From positions 15,128,001 through 15,192,000 of the forward strand of contig NC_135358.1 of the NCBI RefSeq assembly GCF_051622035.1: a DNA stretch of 64,000 bases, in the 5' to 3' direction. The notes under the pieces were generated by a model. That model was not told the origin of the DNA and searched no databases. It was given only the letters and a program-made list of their open reading frames with translations. Numbering within the stretch: the stretch's first letter is position 1; each line of letters begins with the position of its first letter. Position numbers and translations under genes: made by a program. This document shows positions 58,863-64,000 of this stretch, one piece after another. Origin of the DNA: Arctopsyche grandis. Taxonomy: Eukaryota > Arthropoda > Insecta > Trichoptera > Hydropsychidae.

Positions 58863-61800
58863 CTACATGATGCTACATTTTTCATCTAATTGTTCTCCCT
58901 GGAAAAGAAAAAATTAAACATAAATTAAATACATTGTATTCATCGTATATACGTAATTTTTAGCATGTATTTTAAGTGCATGTGCAACTAAATACATGAA
59001 TATGTATATATATGGGTTATGAGCCCACATGTGCAAATATTCACAAAGCATGATATAAAGTGGTCACATAAATACGAGGGACATTCAAATTCAAATTGGT
59101 AGTTTTTGGAATTGGAACTACATATTCTGAATGATAATCAAGTCCACTCTGCGTTACCGGAAAAATGTAGAAATTTATACTGCTGTGCCAGATAAGCAGA
59201 TGAGCTTAACAATAATAGCAAAGGACCATCACAAAGATTGTCTATATGACGATTCTCTTTTATCTATCTTCTGTGATGTAGCAATATAAATCTCTACAGC
59301 ATGTCTTTCCACAACGAAAAGGTCACCTGGGAAAATCACACTTGAATCGAATGACCCATACGTATTTATTTGAAACACATAAAAACAATTCAAGTTAGAA
59401 ACACAAAAGGAATTCGGGATAATAAAGGTAAAATTTATAGAAAGGTTGATCCGTAGCTCCGGGAATCGATCCTCATTTGGCTCGCGACTGTCTTTATAAA
59501 ATTAATTAACAGAAACGACAAAGTCGTCAACTCACATTTGGCATCTCACTCATTCCAGCATATCTTTAAGATAAAGTAAAAAATTATAATATTTACCTGA
59601 TGTGTGCTTGATTATTGATGCTGAATTATAATAATTATTTTAAAATGCTCGAAACCTAGAAACGAAGATGTTATAAAATTGAAAAAATTATCACAACACC
59701 ATGTAGTAAAAATGCCACAGAAGTTTTGTTAAAAATTAAATGAAAATGATTAAAGAAAGAGTATTATTGATTATTTTTTATGTTTATGAATAAGTCATTG
59801 ATTAAATTTTGCACTTGAATATTCTGCAGATAATTTTTATTCCATTTTTGAATATTACAGTCTCTGCCTGACGCGTAGACTTGCATCTGAATCCAACATC
59901 CATTGTAAACATCACTTTTTCGTAGAATTGTTAGATTTTTACACATAATAAAATACTGATACAACCACATTCATGCATATATAATAAATAATACCGTCAT
60001 ATAGAAGAAATGACATGTTAATCGTATGACTACCACAGTCGTTTAGTCATTATGAAAGCATATACACCTAGAGTAAATTGGTGTGTTAAGGCACAAACAG
60101 TGTGAGGTGGTTTTAAAGCTGCTCGACAAACAGCAAGCGCAAGAAGCTGTGTGAATAATATATATAGCGACAGTGTGAGAGCGAGCGAGAGGAACGTAGA
60201 CCCCGGGGCTTACCGGCCGGTCTTGGAGGTTGGTTGGTCGATTATCCGGCCGTTGGTGGTGGTGAGGGGTGTAGGGGAGACGGTATAGCGTGCTACCAGT
60301 AGCGGCGCGCGCTCATCACAGATGTATTCACCTGTTGCTGGCCGAGGAATTCGTGACGGGGGAATTTGTGCTGCGTCTCACGGTGTCGCTGCGCACTCGT
60401 ACTGACTTGTCGTCGCTGCCTCTCTGACTCGGCCACTTGCTGCAATACAACACACACAACCGAAATAAGATTGATGTTGGGAGAATAAAAACATAGTATC
60501 GGGTAAAAAATATCCAATGTTCGAATATTATTACCTCGTTTTCATTGTTCATCAAAGAGGTGGATGTATGATCACCAACAAACCACTTGCGAGATTTCAT
60601 TACAAGATTGTGGGGTGGGTCATGAACGTGTCCAGCATCTTCCGACCATACGGTTATGACTCCACCGCCTTCTACTTTGACTGATCGGTGGAATTTGAAG
60701 ACTGTTTCTTGCGCACCAGCTCGGTTGATTAATTGCCATCCTGATAGAGCGACTTCCTACAATTTACATGGATGAATTAATTAACATTCGACTAACACTA
60801 TTACAAATAGCAAAAATAAGATTAAACCTTTTTCCCTTTGTTGTGCAATTTGATGAAAGTTCCATCTTGACATACTTCAGATATTTCAATGTCACCCTTT
60901 GCAGAACTGGTGACGGAATAGTCATGAAGACTGCGCTCTTCACTCTCTTCTAACAACATACGCTTGCGAGCAGTACGGACGGGAGTTCCACGTCGAATAC
61001 CACTGACAGATTTACTCTGCATAGATTCTGATGGTGAATTCGGAGTGAGGTTTAGCCTATAAAAAAAAAATGATGAAAACGATCAACACTATGACTTAAA
61101 ATACATCAAATAGAAAGCATGTTGTTATTCTGTCTATACCTATCTTCCTCTCCTTCAAGAAGGGCACGGTATGTGGCAATTTCAAGATCAAGGGATGTTT
61201 TGATATCCATCAAATTAGCATATTCCTCTAATTGCTCTGACATCTTATCTCTGAGACGAGCCAACTCAGCTTCCAACTGTGCCAAATCAGCTGCATGCTG
61301 GGCACGTTCGTTTTGAAGAGACTTCTCTAATTCACGGCAACGACTCTGTGAAATTAAAAAGTGAACATTAGCACTACTAGGGTTTCTGGACTCGACTCTA
61401 CCCGGCCGGTTAATGACTTAAAACCCGGATTCGGGATCCGGGCTTCAAAACCCACCGGATCCGGGTACTTAAAGTTTCGAGTACTAACGTAAAAATTTTA
61501 AATGATTTTCAGTGGATACATTGAAAATATCCAAATATGTATGTATTATTTATAGATTCTGCTTGAACATAATTCATATATGACCTTATTTGTTCGAGAA
61601 CTTAATTTTACGATTTGTAAATTCTGAGAAAATTACGAACAATATAATGGATTTTGCAAATTGAAAACTGAAAATAAATACCAATAACGATATGGCTTAC
61701 TGAAATTTGGCTAAATTTAGAATTTTACCCATAAACAGTGTACATATCAAACCAATTTCACGGACAATTTTCAAGAATCTATATTAATCGAAGATAATGA

Positions 61801-63256
61801 TACAGCAATAACAATGCAGGAGGAATTAAATTTAATTCTGAAAAACGCAGAAAATCCTAATACAAATAAAACTAATCATTTGGGGAATTTAAATCAAGAA
61901 TTTTCTCTTTTTAAAAACAAACAACAGCGTACTGTCAATCTTGATAAACTTTATAATGCTCTTTGCACCGTTAAACCTACATCTACGGAAAACGAGAGAA
62001 CATTTTCGGTATCGAAAATTTTTTGCACTGAACTGAGATCGGCATTGGGGGATAAGTCTCTCAATGCTTTAGTGTTTCTGAAGTATTATTATGTTAAAAT
62101 TAGAAAAACCAAAATAATTTTTTTAATTTATTGTAATTTTGTCTATTTTTTTGCATTATGATATACTGTATTATATTTGTATTTGGTTATTATGTTTTTT
62201 ATCACCTTCTATAATATTTTTCCGGAATTGTATAATGAAACAAAATAAAAAATAAATAAAATTTGAACTTAAAATCTGGAAGTGTTTGATTTTGATTTTG
62301 GTCCCGGATCAGCCGGGTTTTCAAAATATTGGATCCGGATCGGTCAGGTTTTCAGAAACCATAAGCACTACGCATTAAAATTTTAGACTTAATGAACAAA
62401 ATACGATAAAAACTCACATTTAGAACAGAGTTCTGAGATTCCAATTCGGAAATACGCAAATTTAGACCATCAACTTGCATACGAGCACTTCTGAGTTCTT
62501 CAACAGCCAAGCCGGTAGCATTACTATTACGACTAGCTGCAGCTTGCAATGCTTTCATCTGAAAGAATAAGATAAAAAATACATTGTAATTTTATTTTAT
62601 TTAAAAAAAAATAAGGAAACAAATGGAATTAACAAGAACCTTGTTATCATATCGAGCTTCTAACTCTTCGCGATTGGCACGAGCGTGAGCATCTTGTTGG
62701 TCTCTAAGTTCTTGCAAAGAAAGTTGCAATTTAGCTTCATATTGCTGTGCCAATCGGCCATCAATCTCACTGATATCCACTTGTCGGCGAGTGCGAGTTT
62801 CAGTAAGTTCTTGCTGATAGATCTAAAGAAAGTAAGATTTACATTAATATAACATAAAAAAATAGCTATCATAATACATTTGAACATTAAAAACCTGATC
62901 TTTGAAGAGTAATTCTTCGCGAATACTTTGCAATGTGTTTTCTAAATCAATACGGCACAATGTCTCTTCTTCCTGGATTTTACGCGTGTCAGCCAACAAT
63001 TTGCGGAGCTTCTCAAGTTCTTTCGCCAATTCCTACAATTAATAGCATATTAAAAACCTGTTAACTTAATAAAACAATAAAAAATGTAAAAAAAATTAAT
63101 GAAATTTTGGAAATATGCATTACCTGAGCTTCATCTTGGGCCTTCTTTCTATCACCAAGAGCGTTATTGTATTTGGAGTTTAGCTCTGTGGCGCGAGATT
63201 CGAACATTCGACATGAATTTTCAGAATTAACAAGGTCCTTGGTTTTCTTGTCCAAA
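58863..63256 (-). CDS. Lam: B-type nuclear lamin (partial, N-terminus beyond window)
   Basis: Lamins polymerise under the inner nuclear membrane. Exons seen (minus order): 63124-63256, 62895-63032, 62640-62822, 62418-62558, 61140-61345, 60828-61056, 60535-60756, 60332-60439 and 58863-58898; phases agree and about 470 residues are covered. The coiled-coil rod ends in [16 protein letters not shown], the intermediate-filament signature, followed by [11 protein letters not shown] (a likely CDK1 disassembly site) and the nuclear localisation region [17 protein letters not shown]. The lamin tail (Ig-like) domain has [31 protein letters not shown] and [20 protein letters not shown]. The last exon, 36 nt, encodes [11 protein letters not shown] and stop: a CaaX farnesylation box, hence B-type. 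The head and coil 1A are missing; they must lie beyond 64000, since 63257-64000 shows only intron. A hAT element sits in the intron 61346-62417. Confidence 0.93.
61378..62363 (+). mobile_element. hAT transposon, internally deleted, in a lamin intron
   Basis: This 986-bp element starts TAGGGTTTCTGG and ends CAGAAACCATA, flanked exactly by AGCACTAC (61370-61377, 62364-62371). Both ends contain CCGGATCC words. The plus-strand frame 61814-62161 gives [20 protein letters not shown], then [15 protein letters not shown], the hAT C-terminal dimerisation domain. The catalytic core is missing, so it could not move on its own. It lies antisense to lamin. Confidence 0.85.
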
Positions 63257-64000
63257 CTGTAAACAAAAAAAAAAGAAGTTAATAAGGCTATAAATTTTAG
63301 TCTCACATAAAGTTCAATGTTAACGGCAGTTGTATAGAAAACCGATGAGTGAGGTAATTCATGTCAAGGTATTATCACACAGTTAACAATCTTGACATAT
63401 AAGGAAATCTGAACGGACAATCATTCGTCATAAAATAATTAAGTGTCGCACATATTTATTGGTTATTGTTTTCGTTACGTATTATTTATTGATATTTAAA
63501 AAGTAAATTCAATTATACCGAAGTTGCAAAATAAAAATTGAAAGAAAATTGTCAAACATAAATGTGAATTCATAAAAAAACTATTACACTATATAATTAT
63601 AAAAGTGACCTACATATCCATAAGAATATGCTAATGGCTAAGCTAAAAAATTTCAAATTCCATATTAAATGAATATAAACATTAATATTTCAAATGGTTT
63701 TAAACAACATTTAAAATAATTAACTTAAAAATTACTCAGAACTGCAAAATTAAAAGCCACCATGCTCAAAAATAACTTTCAAATGATATAGTTATGAGAT
63801 CATCATCAAATAGAACAAATAATCAGTCGAGTGACGTAATTTTCATTCATAAATTACAACTATTGACTAACAGTACGTAATAATAACATGCATGTATTAT
63901 CAATTCAATACACAAATTTAAAATTGCCTAAAGAATGATTTCGTAGGTTCATTCTGAAATCGTATACATAATGTTTTTCAATGAACACATTCTTGCCAAA

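Overview
The window looks like insect nuclear DNA. It is AT-rich, with spliced genes carrying short GT-AG introns, a FoxB gene, a DM-domain gene of the DMRT2/dmrt11E type, an apolipophorin-like gene and a B-type lamin. It is full of ACATATGTA-type microsatellites and short DNA transposons. I cannot place the order. There are no prokaryotic features, CRISPR arrays, rRNA or clear stand-alone tRNA genes.

Layout. 1-5.1 kb: intronless FoxB gene (minus) in otherwise empty DNA. 5.1-9.7 kb: a transposon graveyard (Merlin-like, hAT, RTE LINE and MITE pieces) holding a recent partial copy of DNA ligase IV (exons 3-7, plus strand). 10.2-23.3 kb: four minus-strand housekeeping genes in a row: ETFA, a mitochondrial enoyl-CoA hydratase-family gene, the complete LIG4 (12 exons, 916 aa) and the intronless TFIIIC subunit GTF3C3, only 173 bp upstream of LIG4. 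23.4-24.6 kb: MITE and LTR-like pieces. 24.9-32.1 kb: NEMP (plus), RSU1 (minus) and GGCT (minus), with a MITE-in-MITE nest between the last two. 32.4-37.5 kb: more mobile DNA, then an 833-aa apolipophorin-like gene (plus). 37.9-44.6 kb: a dmrt11E-like gene (minus) whose 5.5-kb second intron holds two long palindromes. 44.6-54 kb: intergenic with a SINE and a nested MITE. 54.0-55.7 kb: FBXW9 (plus). 58.9-64 kb: the 3' two-thirds of a B-type lamin (minus), running off the right edge; its CaaX box lies on a 36-nt last exon, and a hAT element sits in one intron.

The genes do not form one pathway. Links are local: NEMP and lamin both belong to the nuclear envelope, and ETFA and the hydratase relative both belong to mitochondrial acyl-CoA metabolism. 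Exon borders were built by hand from GT-AG sites and reading phase. Ten gene models close in frame: ETFA 340 aa, hydratase 293, LIG4 916, GTF3C3 826, RSU1 270, GGCT 174, apolipophorin-like 833, dmrt11E-like 272, FBXW9 447 and FoxB 245. The NEMP exon 1-2 junction is unresolved and lamin is incomplete. The most notable signals are the near-identical inverted LIG4 partial copy, the small apolipophorin-like protein, the lamin CaaX micro-exon with a read-through alternative, the paired palindromes in the dmrt11E-like intron, and several element-in-element nests dated by exact target-site duplications.
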